DNA from: Phycisphaerae bacterium
GTDB taxonomy: Bacteria; Planctomycetota; Phycisphaerae; UBA1845; UTPLA1
Assembly: GCA_019636475.1 (NCBI GenBank)
Contig: JAHBXN010000001.1
Span: 620,001-684,000, forward strand
DNA length: 64,000 bases
Reading direction: 5' to 3'
In this document: positions 26,531 to 35,200 of the stretch, piece after piece
Layout of the letters: each line of letters opens with the position of its first letter
Numbering within the stretch: position 1 is the first letter of the stretch
Translations under genes and position numbers: made by a program
The notes under the pieces: model-generated
What the model was told of the DNA's origin: nothing
The model's input: the letters and a program-made list of their open reading frames with translations, nothing else
Databases searched by the model: none

Positions 26531-26774
26531 CCATGCCGACGAGGCGTTAGTCGCACCCCGTCACCAATCGGAAATCGCCGCCCATTGTGCTGATTTTTTC
26601 GCAGCGTTAAGATCCGCCGGGCTGACGCATGGGGCGTTTTTCCCCGCAACGTGGCAGGAAATTGGTGCGAATCGCTCCAGGCCCGCGATTTGCATGTACG
26701 CGAAGGGGCACAGGCAGCGATGCAGATTCAGCATCGTGTTTCCGTCGAATCATTTCGCTTTAGGAGCATGGCTC

Positions 26775-28025
26775 ATGTCCGAGATGAATCCATTCAAGAT
26801 CGCTCAGCAACAACTCGACGAGGCCGCAAAGAAGCTCGGTCTCGATCCCGCCACGCACGAGCTTCTACGGTGGCCGCAGCGCGAGTTTCGATACACGCTT
26901 CCAGTCAAGATGGACAACGGCCGCACAAAGGTTTTCCACGCCTATCGCGTTCAGTACAACGGCGCCCGCGGCCCGACCAAGGGCGGCCTGCGCTGGCACC
27001 CCGATGAAACAATTGACACGGTACGTGCACTGGCCGCATGGATGACCTGGAAGTGCGCGGTGGTGAATATTCCGTTGGGCGGCGGCAAGGGCGGCGTGAC
27101 CTGCAATCCGAAGGAAATGAGCGAAAGCGAAAAGGAACGACTCGCCCGGGCCTACATGCGGGTGGTCGCTCGGGAGTTGGGCGTTCATCGAGATGTGCCC
27201 GCACCCGATGTCTACACCACGCCGCAGATCATGGCATGGATGATGGACGAGTACGAAACCATCGTCGGCCAAAGTCATCCCGGCGTCATCACGGGCAAAC
27301 CAATTCCGCTGGGCGGCAGTGAAGGCCGCGGCGACGCCACCGCACGAGGCGGCGTCTATGTGGTTCGAGAGGCGGCGAAGAAGATCAAGCTCGACCCGTC
27401 AAAATCAACCTACGCCATCCAGGGCTTCGGAAACGCTGGTCAATTCGCCGCGACGCTTCACTCCGAAATTCTCGGAGGCGGCAAGCTCGTCGCCGTGAGC
27501 GACTCGCGCGGCGGTGTCATGAGCAAGGCCGGCATCGATCCGATGGCGATCGTGAAATACAAGAATGAAACCGGCAAGATCGAAGGCTTTCCCGGTACGA
27601 CGCCGGTCAGCAATGCCGACCTGCTTGAACTTGACGTCGACATCCTTTACCCGGCTGCGCTCGAGGGCGTCATCACCGAAGCCAATGCAGGCAAGATCAA
27701 GGCCAAGCTGATCTGCGAACTCGCCAACGGGCCGACCACTCCCGGCGCGGATGAAATCCTGCACAAAGCCGGTCAGCTTGTCCTGCCCGATTTCATGGCA
27801 AATGCCGGCGGCGTCACCGTCAGCTACTTTGAGCAGGTCCAGAACACCTACAACTACTACTGGTCGCTCGAAGATGTGCACCAGCAGCTAGATCGGCGCA
27901 TGACGGATGCATTCAATGCAGTCTACGAAACGCGCGAACGGGCGAAGGTTCATATGCGACTGGCCGCCTACATGGTGGCGGTGACGCGCGTGGCCGAGGC
28001 TTGCAAATTGCGCGGCTGGGTATGA
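26775..28025 (+). CDS. gdhA: Glutamate dehydrogenase (Glu/Leu/Phe/Val dehydrogenase family)
   Basis: A 416-residue NAD(P)-dependent enzyme that interconverts glutamate and 2-oxoglutarate plus ammonia. Seen: the substrate region GPTKGGLRWHP, catalytic lysine in WKCAVVNIPLGGGKGGV, the Rossmann motif QGFGNAGQFA, and the C-terminal NAGGVTVSYFEQVQN. Length matches hexameric GDH of the catabolic type. The frame opens at 26694; ATG 26775 with AGGAG eight bases upstream is the start. A strong hairpin terminator follows. Context suggests ammonia release from amino acids delivered by the peptidases. Confidence 0.95.
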   Translation: MSEMNPFKIAQQQLDEAAKKLGLDPATHELLRWPQREFRYTLPVKMDNGRTKVFHAYRVQYNGARGPTKGGLRWHPDETIDTVRALAAWMTWKCAVVNIPLGGGKGGVTCNPKEMSESEKERLARAYMRVVARELGVHRDVPAPDVYTTPQIMAWMMDEYETIVGQSHPGVITGKPIPLGGSEGRGDATARGGVYVVREAAKKIKLDPSKSTYAIQGFGNAGQFAATLHSEILGGGKLVAVSDSRGGVMSKAGIDPMAIVKYKNETGKIEGFPGTTPVSNADLLELDVDILYPAALEGVITEANAGKIKAKLICELANGPTTPGADEILHKAGQLVLPDFMANAGGVTVSYFEQVQNTYNYYWSLEDVHQQLDRRMTDAFNAVYETRERAKVHMRLAAYMVAVTRVAEACKLRGWV

Positions 28026-28079
28026 TCGCCCCCGCCTGAGTCCGGATTGTCTGCCCGGAACAAACTGCAAGAAATACGG

Positions 28080-28121
28080 TGGTGTGTCATCGGTGCGTGC
28101 CGGCGACACACCATTTTCTTT
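28080..28121 (+). terminator. Intrinsic terminator after gdhA
   Basis: A perfect 9-bp outer stem (TGGTGTGTC at 28080-28088, GACACACCA at 28105-28113) with an inner CGG/CCG pairing, followed by TTTTCTTT. It lies between gdhA and the nitroreductase gene and explains why the latter has its own ribosome site at 28162. Confidence 0.65.
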
Positions 28122-28161
28122 CCAAGCAACCCATTCCAATGCACGATGCAACGGAGGCGAT

Positions 28162-28830
28162 ATGCCCGCTCCGACGATCCCCTATAACATGCCCGCGCGA
28201 GACACCGACTGGCAATTCCACAGGGGAAGATCCTTGCTGGAGGATATGAGCAATCGACGAAGCTGCCGTTTCTTCTCTGACCGGCCGGTCGACCGCCGCG
28301 TACTCGAGCTGGCGATTGAGATCGGCCACTCCGCGCCGAGCGGAGCAAATCGCAAGCCCTGGCGATTCGTCGTCGTGGATGATCCGTTGCTGAAGCGGGA
28401 GATTCGCGTCGCCGCGGAAAAAGAGGAGCGGGATGGCTACGAACATCGGATGCCGCAGGAGTGGCTTGATGCGTTGGAGCCTCTTGGGACAACCTGGGAA
28501 AAGCCCTTCCTGGAGGTCGCCTCTCATCTCGTGATTCTGTTCCGCATCGACTTCGAGGAAAAGGACGGCCGCAAACTGCGGACTTACTACCCATCGGAGA
28601 GCACCGGAATTGCCGCCGGCTTCTTTCTCATGGCTTGCCAGCAGCTTGGCCTGGCAACCCTCACACACACTCCCAGTCCAATGACCTTTCTGCGGGAACT
28701 GCTCTGCCGGCCGGTCTTCGAAAAACCGTTCCTATTGATGCCAGTCGGCTATCCAGCGGACAATTGCACGGTGCCAGACATTCCCAAGAAACCAATCGCC
28801 GATGCTCTTCAATGGAATAGAGGCGGGTAA
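28162..28830 (+). CDS. Nitroreductase family flavoprotein, iodotyrosine-deiodinase-like
   Basis: A 222-residue FMN enzyme. FMN-phosphate binding is seen in NRRSCRFFSDRPV, the SAPSGANRKPWRFVVV segment is a family hallmark, and STGIAAGFFLMACQQLGL holds the second flavin contact. The stretch THTPSPMTFLRELL and the final MPVGYPA place it near the IYD/deiodinase-type branch rather than the NfsA/NfsB branch. Reductive dehalogenation or reduction of small aromatics is possible, substrate unknown. ATG 28162 follows GGAGG closely. It lies near a BLUF and a halogenase-like flavoenzyme. Confidence 0.88.
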   Translation: MPAPTIPYNMPARDTDWQFHRGRSLLEDMSNRRSCRFFSDRPVDRRVLELAIEIGHSAPSGANRKPWRFVVVDDPLLKREIRVAAEKEERDGYEHRMPQEWLDALEPLGTTWEKPFLEVASHLVILFRIDFEEKDGRKLRTYYPSESTGIAAGFFLMACQQLGLATLTHTPSPMTFLRELLCRPVFEKPFLLMPVGYPADNCTVPDIPKKPIADALQWNRGG

Positions 28831-28970
28831 CTTCACGCCTTATCTGGTCCTGGTATGGGCGTCGGGCGCGAAGTGAGTCACGCCGTGCATCGAGACCTGC
28901 GCCAGGAGAGCGATGGACTGCCTCAGGCCCGGTCACAACGCCTTCACGTCCCCCTGCGGCGCTGCCGCAT

Positions 28971-29429
28971 TCAGGCGCCAAATGTTGCGGGCTGAAGCGT
29001 GACCGAAGTCAGGAAGGCATGCAAGCGATCAATCTGAAGCCCGCTCGGCTGCTCCGCATCCATGATAATCGATACGAATTCCTTGCGGAGTTCCCGGGAC
29101 CAGGCATCGACATCCACGACTTTCATCGACCATTCCGGGAACATTCGGCGATCAAGCGGTCCCAGGCACACAACTTTGCATTCGCAGTGACGTGGATCCG
29201 TCTGAATTCGGGCATAAAGCGATGTCACCGCCGTAGCGCCGCCCTCAAGAATCTGCATGAAGTTCCCACCCAGGTAGAAGAGCGCGCCAGTCAGCCCGTG
29301 CTGTGAATTGAATTGATCAGACTTTGTTCGGATCGATTCCAGATCCCCTGCGTTCATTGGGCGGGTCGCTCGACTCAGATAGATTAATTGGGTCAATTTC
29401 ATTTCAATGCTGCCTGCAAATCGCGACAT
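28971..29429 (-). CDS. BLUF-domain blue-light sensor (short form)
   Basis: A 152-residue FAD-binding photoreceptor. The BLUF domain spans residues about 10-105: the signalling tyrosine in LTQLIYLSRA, flavin-contact asparagine in FNSQHGLTG (the second of the usual Asn pair is Ser), the key glutamine in NFMQILEGG, and the loop LYARIQTDPRHCECK. A Trp-Ser-Met motif (PEWSMKV) near residue 113 matches the light-switch region. Only about 40 helical residues follow, with no enzymatic output domain, so it must act through a partner. ATG 29429 begins three bases after a small upstream ORF; ATG 29402 is an alternative. Confidence 0.9.
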   Translation of the reverse strand: MSRFAGSIEMKLTQLIYLSRATRPMNAGDLESIRTKSDQFNSQHGLTGALFYLGGNFMQILEGGATAVTSLYARIQTDPRHCECKVVCLGPLDRRMFPEWSMKVVDVDAWSRELRKEFVSIIMDAEQPSGLQIDRLHAFLTSVTLQPATFGA

Positions 29430-29432
29430 GAT

Positions 29433-29630
29433 TCAACGCTCAAGGCGCAATTGCCCGGCGTCTCCGTTCAAGCGCACTATTTCCAGCCAGATTATCGACT
29501 CGCCGGATTCCAAAGTTGAGCGAAGCGCGATCGGCCGTCCGAATAACATGCCGCTGGACGTAACGCGACGGTCATCGAAACATGGAGATGTCAACAAGGC
29601 GGGAGAATCGCCTGGCGAATCAACCATCAC
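29433..29630 (-). CDS. Possible small ORF between the halogenase-like and BLUF genes
   Basis: A 65-codon frame (GTG 29630, ATG 29627) that starts 16 bases after the halogenase-like gene and ends three bases before the BLUF ATG, all on the minus strand. The middle (RRVTSSGMLFG, then ESGESIIWLEIVRL) has the Gly spacing and beta pattern of a PilZ-like domain but lacks the N-terminal RxxxR, so a cyclic-di-GMP role is only a guess. Third-position GC looks lower than in neighbours and there is no good ribosome site. Its tight spacing is the main reason to list it. Confidence 0.3.
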   Translation of the reverse strand: MMVDSPGDSPALLTSPCFDDRRVTSSGMLFGRPIALRSTLESGESIIWLEIVRLNGDAGQLRLER

Positions 29631-29646
29631 CTCGCGGCCGGATCAG

Positions 29647-30999
29647 TCAGAACGAAGGCTTGAATTCATTGCACGTCAGATCGCCCAATAGCTTGTGCCA
29701 CACATGATTCGGGTTCTGCTCGACAGCCGTGACGATTTCCTTCATTCGCCGGAGCACATCGGGTGTTTCCTCATCGTACACTTCTCCCTGGAGGAGCTTG
29801 AGCACATCAAGGCGGTAGCGACGATCCTGAATGAACATGGTGAACAGCACATTCAGACGATAGTAAAGCGTGATGAAATCGTACCAGTTGCGGGTGCCCC
29901 AGCGCAGCGTGCGTTCGAAGTTCTCAAAGCTGGCCTTGCCGTACTCACCCTTCTCTGCCGCCGCGCGAATGTCAGCCTGAATTAGGCGTGCACCATTGAG
30001 CGCGATCGATACGCCGCTTGAAAAGATCGGATCAACAAACCGGCCGGCATCGCCGACAAGGGCCCATCGGTCGCCGCAGACCTGCCTCATTGCGTAGCTG
30101 TAGTCACCCTCCTCCTTGAAGGGGCGGCAGCGCTCGGCCTTGCGCAGTCGCTCGTGCAGATCGGGCCGCGAGCTGATGCACTCCCAGAACCACGATTCGC
30201 GTTCCTCCCGAGTCTTGGGAAAATACTGTTTCTGCGTGACGATTCCGATGCTGGTGATCGTATCGGTAATGGGTATCTGCCATATCCACGAGTTGGTGAT
30301 CGGCAGAAAGTGTATGAAAATGTAATCGGCCTTGTCCGGATGACCCGGATCGCGCCGGTCAAATCCGTCGAACCACGTATGAAATGCAAACTGGTTGAAG
30401 ACGGGGTCCTTCACTTTTACACGAAGCTGATTACCAAGCAGCGTGTCGCGCCCGGATGCATCGATCACCATCTTGACCGTGAGATACATCTCCTTGTTGC
30501 CCATCTTGAAGTACATGCGAGGATAGGGCTTCGACTCGAAATCGATCCGCGTGACGCGAACGCCCTCATAAACCTTGGCTCCGAGCTTGTGCGCATGCTG
30601 CAGGAATAACAGGTCAAACTTGCCGCGATCGACATGGTAGGTGTATCGCCGATCAACGCCTTCCTGCTGACGCTCTTCGAATCGAATGTCAGTGAAGTTG
30701 TCCTCAGGCAATTCGGCCCAGTCGTGTGAATACACCGGAGCTTTCGATTTGGCAGTCCAGACCGCGCCCAGCTTTTTCGGGAATTTCGCGCGTTCCATTT
30801 CGTCGATGAATTCAAGCTCCCGGAAAACGCGCGTCGTGGCGGGAACCAGCGACTCGCCGATATGCGGCCGCGGAAACAGCTCGCGTTCCATGACGACGCA
30901 GGGGATTCCTGCCTTGGCTAGATACCCCGACGTGGCCGCGCCTGCCGGTCCACCACCGATGATTCCGACTTCAAAATCCGGTTCGCCGTTAATAAGCAT
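29647..30999 (-). CDS. FAD-dependent oxidoreductase of the flavin halogenase family
   Basis: A 450-residue flavoprotein. The FAD-binding start is VGIIGGGPAGAATSGYLA, the second FAD motif is RWALVGDAGRFVDPIFSSG, and the halogenase signature WxWxIP is present as SWIWQIPI. The stretch KFPKKLGAVWT resembles the region that holds the catalytic lysine of FADH2 halogenases acting on phenols or pyrroles. Relatives include geranylgeranyl-reductase-like enzymes, so halogenation is not certain. ATG 30999 has GGAGG seven bases upstream. The gene is divergent from D-amino-acid oxidase and lies upstream of the BLUF gene on one strand. Confidence 0.85.
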   Translation of the reverse strand: MLINGEPDFEVGIIGGGPAGAATSGYLAKAGIPCVVMERELFPRPHIGESLVPATTRVFRELEFIDEMERAKFPKKLGAVWTAKSKAPVYSHDWAELPEDNFTDIRFEERQQEGVDRRYTYHVDRGKFDLLFLQHAHKLGAKVYEGVRVTRIDFESKPYPRMYFKMGNKEMYLTVKMVIDASGRDTLLGNQLRVKVKDPVFNQFAFHTWFDGFDRRDPGHPDKADYIFIHFLPITNSWIWQIPITDTITSIGIVTQKQYFPKTREERESWFWECISSRPDLHERLRKAERCRPFKEEGDYSYAMRQVCGDRWALVGDAGRFVDPIFSSGVSIALNGARLIQADIRAAAEKGEYGKASFENFERTLRWGTRNWYDFITLYYRLNVLFTMFIQDRRYRLDVLKLLQGEVYDEETPDVLRRMKEIVTAVEQNPNHVWHKLLGDLTCNEFKPSF

Positions 31000-31124
31000 C
31001 GAGTCGCCTCCGTTGCGCGCAATGGGTGCGTTTGATGGACCAGCATATCCAAGCCGCTCCCGAACTCCAAGTGCCGGCCGGAGTCAATCACAGCCACGGC
31101 CCCACCTCCAGTTTGTAAGGTGAA

Positions 31125-31138
31125 ATTGCACTTGCAAT
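31125..31138. promoter_or_regulatory. Perfect palindrome ATTGCA-CT-TGCAAT between divergent flavoenzyme genes
   Basis: A 14-base perfect palindrome 28 bases before the ATG of the D-amino-acid oxidase gene and 126 bases from the divergent halogenase-like gene. Its place fits an operator controlling one or both genes. It overlaps a TTGCAC that could act as a -35 element. No regulator gene adjoins it. Confidence 0.45.
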
Positions 31139-31166
31139 CGGATGCAGGTCTGACACCATTCAACTC

Positions 31167-32183
31167 ATGGCGCACACAGAACATCCCGTTGCCGTCATCG
31201 GCGCCGGCGTCGTCGGTCTTGCTTCGGCAATCCGCCTTCGTGAAGCGGGTCATCCCGTGACACTCTTCGCGCGAGATCGAACGCCCGAGACCACGAGCGA
31301 CCGCTCCGGGGCGATTTTTTCCCCCTACCGAATCGACGGCAGCCCTTCCGCCGCGCAATGGACGACCGAATCCTTCGCCGTTTTCGCGGCGCTGGCCGAC
31401 GACTCTCCCACGGCATCCGGAGTGACGATGGGACGCATGCGCGAGTTGTTCGTCGAGCCGCTCGACGCCGATCCGTGGTGGTCCGACATCGTCGAAGACT
31501 TTGAACGCCTGCACAACCCGCCGGCGCCTTATGTCGACGGCGTGCGGTGCATCCTGCCGAAAATGAATATCCCGCGCTATGTGCCCTGGCTCGAAGAAAG
31601 ATTCGTCGGTGGTCTGTCAGGCTGCATCGTCACGGAAACCATCGCCTCGTTTCAGCAACTCTTCGATCGTGGTTATCACGTGATCGTCAACTGCTCGGGA
31701 TTGGGCGCACGCGAACTCGCGCACGACGCGGCAATGACCCCTTATCGCGGACAGATTCTACGAATCAGAAACACGATCGGCCTGTCGGAGTGCCTGCTTG
31801 AAGGCGGCGACGATCCCAACAGCGCCGTCGGCGCATATGTGTTTCCCTTCGACGATTTTGTCGTACTCGGCGGGACCTTTGAGCGCGGTGAGGAAAATCC
31901 GGTGACAGAGGCCGCCGCGATCGACGGCATTGTCCGCCGATGTGCGGCGCTGCTCAAGGCATGCAACGTTGCCAACGCCGAACGGCTCGCCGCAGATCGC
32001 ATCGCGGCCCTGGCGGGAATCCGGCCCTGTCGCGACAACGCCTCCGCACATGAAGCCGTGCGGCTGGAGCGAGAATCGCTTGATTGTGGGCGAACAATCA
32101 TCCACAACTATGGGCACGGCCGCGCCGGTGTCACCCTGTCGTGGGGCTGCGCGGCGGAAGTGGTGCGACTGCTCGCAACCTGA
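31167..32183 (+). CDS. D-amino-acid oxidase family flavoenzyme
   Basis: A 338-residue FAD enzyme that oxidises D-amino acids to 2-oxo acids, ammonia and hydrogen peroxide. Seen: the FAD motif AVIGAGVVGLASAIRL, the VNCSGLGAREL segment, the substrate-carboxylate arginine in IRPCRD, and the family signature HNYGHGRAGVTLSWG near the end. The length matches eukaryotic DAAO. No peroxisomal signal is expected or seen. Such enzymes are uncommon in bacteria. In this window, D-amino acids from peptidoglycan or environmental peptides could feed it. There is no clear ribosome site before the ATG. Confidence 0.9.
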   Translation: MAHTEHPVAVIGAGVVGLASAIRLREAGHPVTLFARDRTPETTSDRSGAIFSPYRIDGSPSAAQWTTESFAVFAALADDSPTASGVTMGRMRELFVEPLDADPWWSDIVEDFERLHNPPAPYVDGVRCILPKMNIPRYVPWLEERFVGGLSGCIVTETIASFQQLFDRGYHVIVNCSGLGARELAHDAAMTPYRGQILRIRNTIGLSECLLEGGDDPNSAVGAYVFPFDDFVVLGGTFERGEENPVTEAAAIDGIVRRCAALLKACNVANAERLAADRIAALAGIRPCRDNASAHEAVRLERESLDCGRTIIHNYGHGRAGVTLSWGCAAEVVRLLAT

Positions 32184-32234
32184 CCCCCCTCCACCGAGCG
32201 CGAACCGAGACCCTCTTGCGCAAAGCCACAGCGG

Positions 32235-35200
32235 TCATTGCGCCTTTTGCACGGCCACGCCGCGCCCTTGCTGCTGGAATCTGCCTTCAAGCCACTGGCT
32301 ATTCAACTCTTGCATTCGGCAATTATCCAGATCGAGATTTCCGCGATAATTCGCCTTCGACGAACCGGCGGTCTCTTTCCTCCCGATGCTGCCCTTCTCG
32401 TTCGGCTGCCTCGCCAATCGCTCAGCCAGGATCGACTCGCTTCGGTAGAACGCGAAATGCCCATTCGTGTCGCGGGCAATCGCCGTCACTGCGCCGCGAA
32501 TATCGTCCGCGATAAACATGCCGCGCAAATCGGTCTCTCCGCTTACAAACCTCGTCATACCCGTGCCAATCACCTTCACATGCACACTCTTCTCTCCACC
32601 GCGCGTCAGGGCATCGACCACGTTGACGCGCGCCCGGCCGCCGGCGGGATCCTCCTGGACTTCGACAGCCAGCGGGGTGATGAGAACCAGGCCACTGGAA
32701 TAAAAGTCACCAGACCGGCAGATCACAAGGTAGGCCCCCTCGACGGAATCGGCGCCATCCTTCCGACCGGCCAGATCGAGCGGAACGCGCTGCTGCTTGT
32801 CAAGATAGGTCTTATCGTCGTTCAACTGAACGGTCTCTTCGATAATCGGCTTGATGCCGGCAAGATTGACCGACGCGATCTGATTAAGGTTCTTCTCGAC
32901 CAGCGCGAGCTTCATGAGATCGACGCGGTACACTTGCACAACGGCGTCTTTCACATTTCGGTAGCTGACCCGAACGAACGGCTTCATCGACACGCTCTCG
33001 TTGTATTCCCGTTGCGGCGAGTTTTGCTGGGTCGGCCTCTGTCCACGCGGCAGATTGGCGACGCTGAAAAGGCGCTCAAGCGCCACCGATTCGCGAAAGA
33101 CCTTGTCATCTGGATGGAAGATCGTCACCTCAGGCAGACGGATGAACTTGTGCTCAAAGAACTCGACGGCTTCCGACGCATCCGAGAACTGCGATCCGAC
33201 CTTCTTGTAATACTCGATCGCCTTCTCAATCTTTGACTGTGCGTGAAAAATCTGTCCCGCAATATAGAGCGCCAGCGACTTGTTCGGACTGGGTCGCGTC
33301 ACGCCCTGATCATCCACGAATGTGGATTCGGAAACCTGGATGGCCAGTGTGAGGGCCTTGTCGAATTCGCCCAGATTGAAGTATGCCAGGGCCTGCATAT
33401 ACCGAAAACGGTCGAGCCACTTGCTCTGCGGGAAGAGCCTGATCAACTCCTCCGTGCGTGAAATGACGGTCTTGAAATCGTCGAGGTCCAGGTATGCGTT
33501 CACAAGCGAATACGACGCCTCGTCCACGGCCGGACTGTCGGGATAAAGCGTGACAAACGTCTCCAGCATGCGGATCGTTTCGGCCATGATCGATAGCCGC
33601 GTCACTCGCCGTGCCGCGCCCTCCGCTGTGCGGCGCGGCGACAGCGACGCGGCAGTAGCCGCTCTGGAATACAGCACTTGAGATGCTGCAAAGAACGTGC
33701 TCTGCACCTCGGGCGTATCGGGATAATCCCGCCAGAGCCGCACGAGAAAATCGTGTCCGTCCAGGAAACGCCCTTCCGCCTGGAGGACTCCGCCAACGGC
33801 CGTTTCGGCGATGAAAGTCGAATCGGCGGTCGCGCGATGAATCACACAGGCACGTTCCTGCTGTCCGGTGGCGGCGTATGCCTTTGCAACGCGAACAATC
33901 TCGGAGAAGGAAATCACGAGATCGCCGAATTTCTCTTTGAGAATTTCGAAGTAGTTGACAATTGCCTCGTTGTCGCCGATCTGCAGTGCGCAGGTGAGCA
34001 GCATCCGGACGGACTGCCGATAAGGCTCGTCTCTAAGCGTCCACGCCCCGGCAACCAGTTTCTTCAAATACTCCGATGCCGCCGCGAAGTCACCGTCGTC
34101 GAAATGGAATCGCCCGAACTCGTACAGCTCGTCCGGCGACAGTTGATACTCGTCAGGGCTTTTAGCGCCGCGCGGCAGGACGGTCAGTGTCTGGTCATCG
34201 CGATTCAGATGATAGACCTCGGGCCGATAGAGGCTGCGAAGAATTGTCGGCGGCAGGCGGTAGGTGCCGGGAGTGACAGCCACCATTTTGTAGTAAATCT
34301 GGCCCAGGTCGGCCACGTTCCCGTAATAGAGTGTCAGGACATTGTCTCGCACATCATACGAAGCATACGAGCCGCTGAGCGTGTCGGTCAGCAGCCGGAA
34401 CCCCGCCGGAATCACCTCTTTGACAATGAGATAGTCGCGATCCGCCGCGTCACCGCGCTGAGTGTCCATTCGGCCGAACGAAGTTCGTGCCGACACGACC
34501 GTCCCGACCGGCACATGTTTCGCCACATTGGTGAACGAATCGTACCGGGCGGCAACTCCGAAACCCCTCCGAACCTGCCGGCCCCGGTACTCCATCGAAG
34601 GTGGATCGATCTCGCGCGGATTGACATAAACAATCTCATTTCTGGCTTCGACCGCGGTGGGATAGCACGCCCGGAATCCGGAGAGTGTCACCGAATAGGC
34701 ACACTCACCGCGTCCGGCAAAACTGAAATCCACGCGCTGCCTGCCGGCGGCCAATTCATCACTGGAGAACTGAAAAACCAGCGATTCGGGCGTGTCGGAA
34801 GTGACTTCACCGACCGGCTTCCCATTGACTGACAGGCCCATCCTGAAATTCTCGCGATCGCGCTCACCGCGAAGATAGTATGTTGCCAGCGCCGCAATGA
34901 CCGGCCCCTTCGCCTTATGCGGACGCCACCCGTCGGCGCGGGCGGCGCCGGCAAGATACGCGACCATCGAAGCCACACGATCGTTGCGGGGATCCACCTG
35001 AAGCTGTGCGAGCAGCGTCAGCGCCGTGACTTCCAACTCACTACGCATCCACGCGGAATTGTCCGTGCACCGGACCTCGCAAATCCGAACATTTTTGCGA
35101 TTCGTAATGCTCGACTTGCGGGCCAACAACTCAAGCACTTCCGCTGCCATCGTGCCGCGGTCGAGTTTCGCGAAAATCAGTGCAAGATGCGCCAGACCCG

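Noticed and set aside
32238-33236. 332-codon open frame on + antisense to the macroglobulin C-terminus
   Set aside because: Shadow ORF; the minus-strand frame has TPR and macroglobulin features over the same bases.
33678-34832. 384-codon open frame on + antisense to the macroglobulin gene
   Set aside because: Shadow of the long minus-strand frame; no motif, no ribosome site, composition unlike a real protein.
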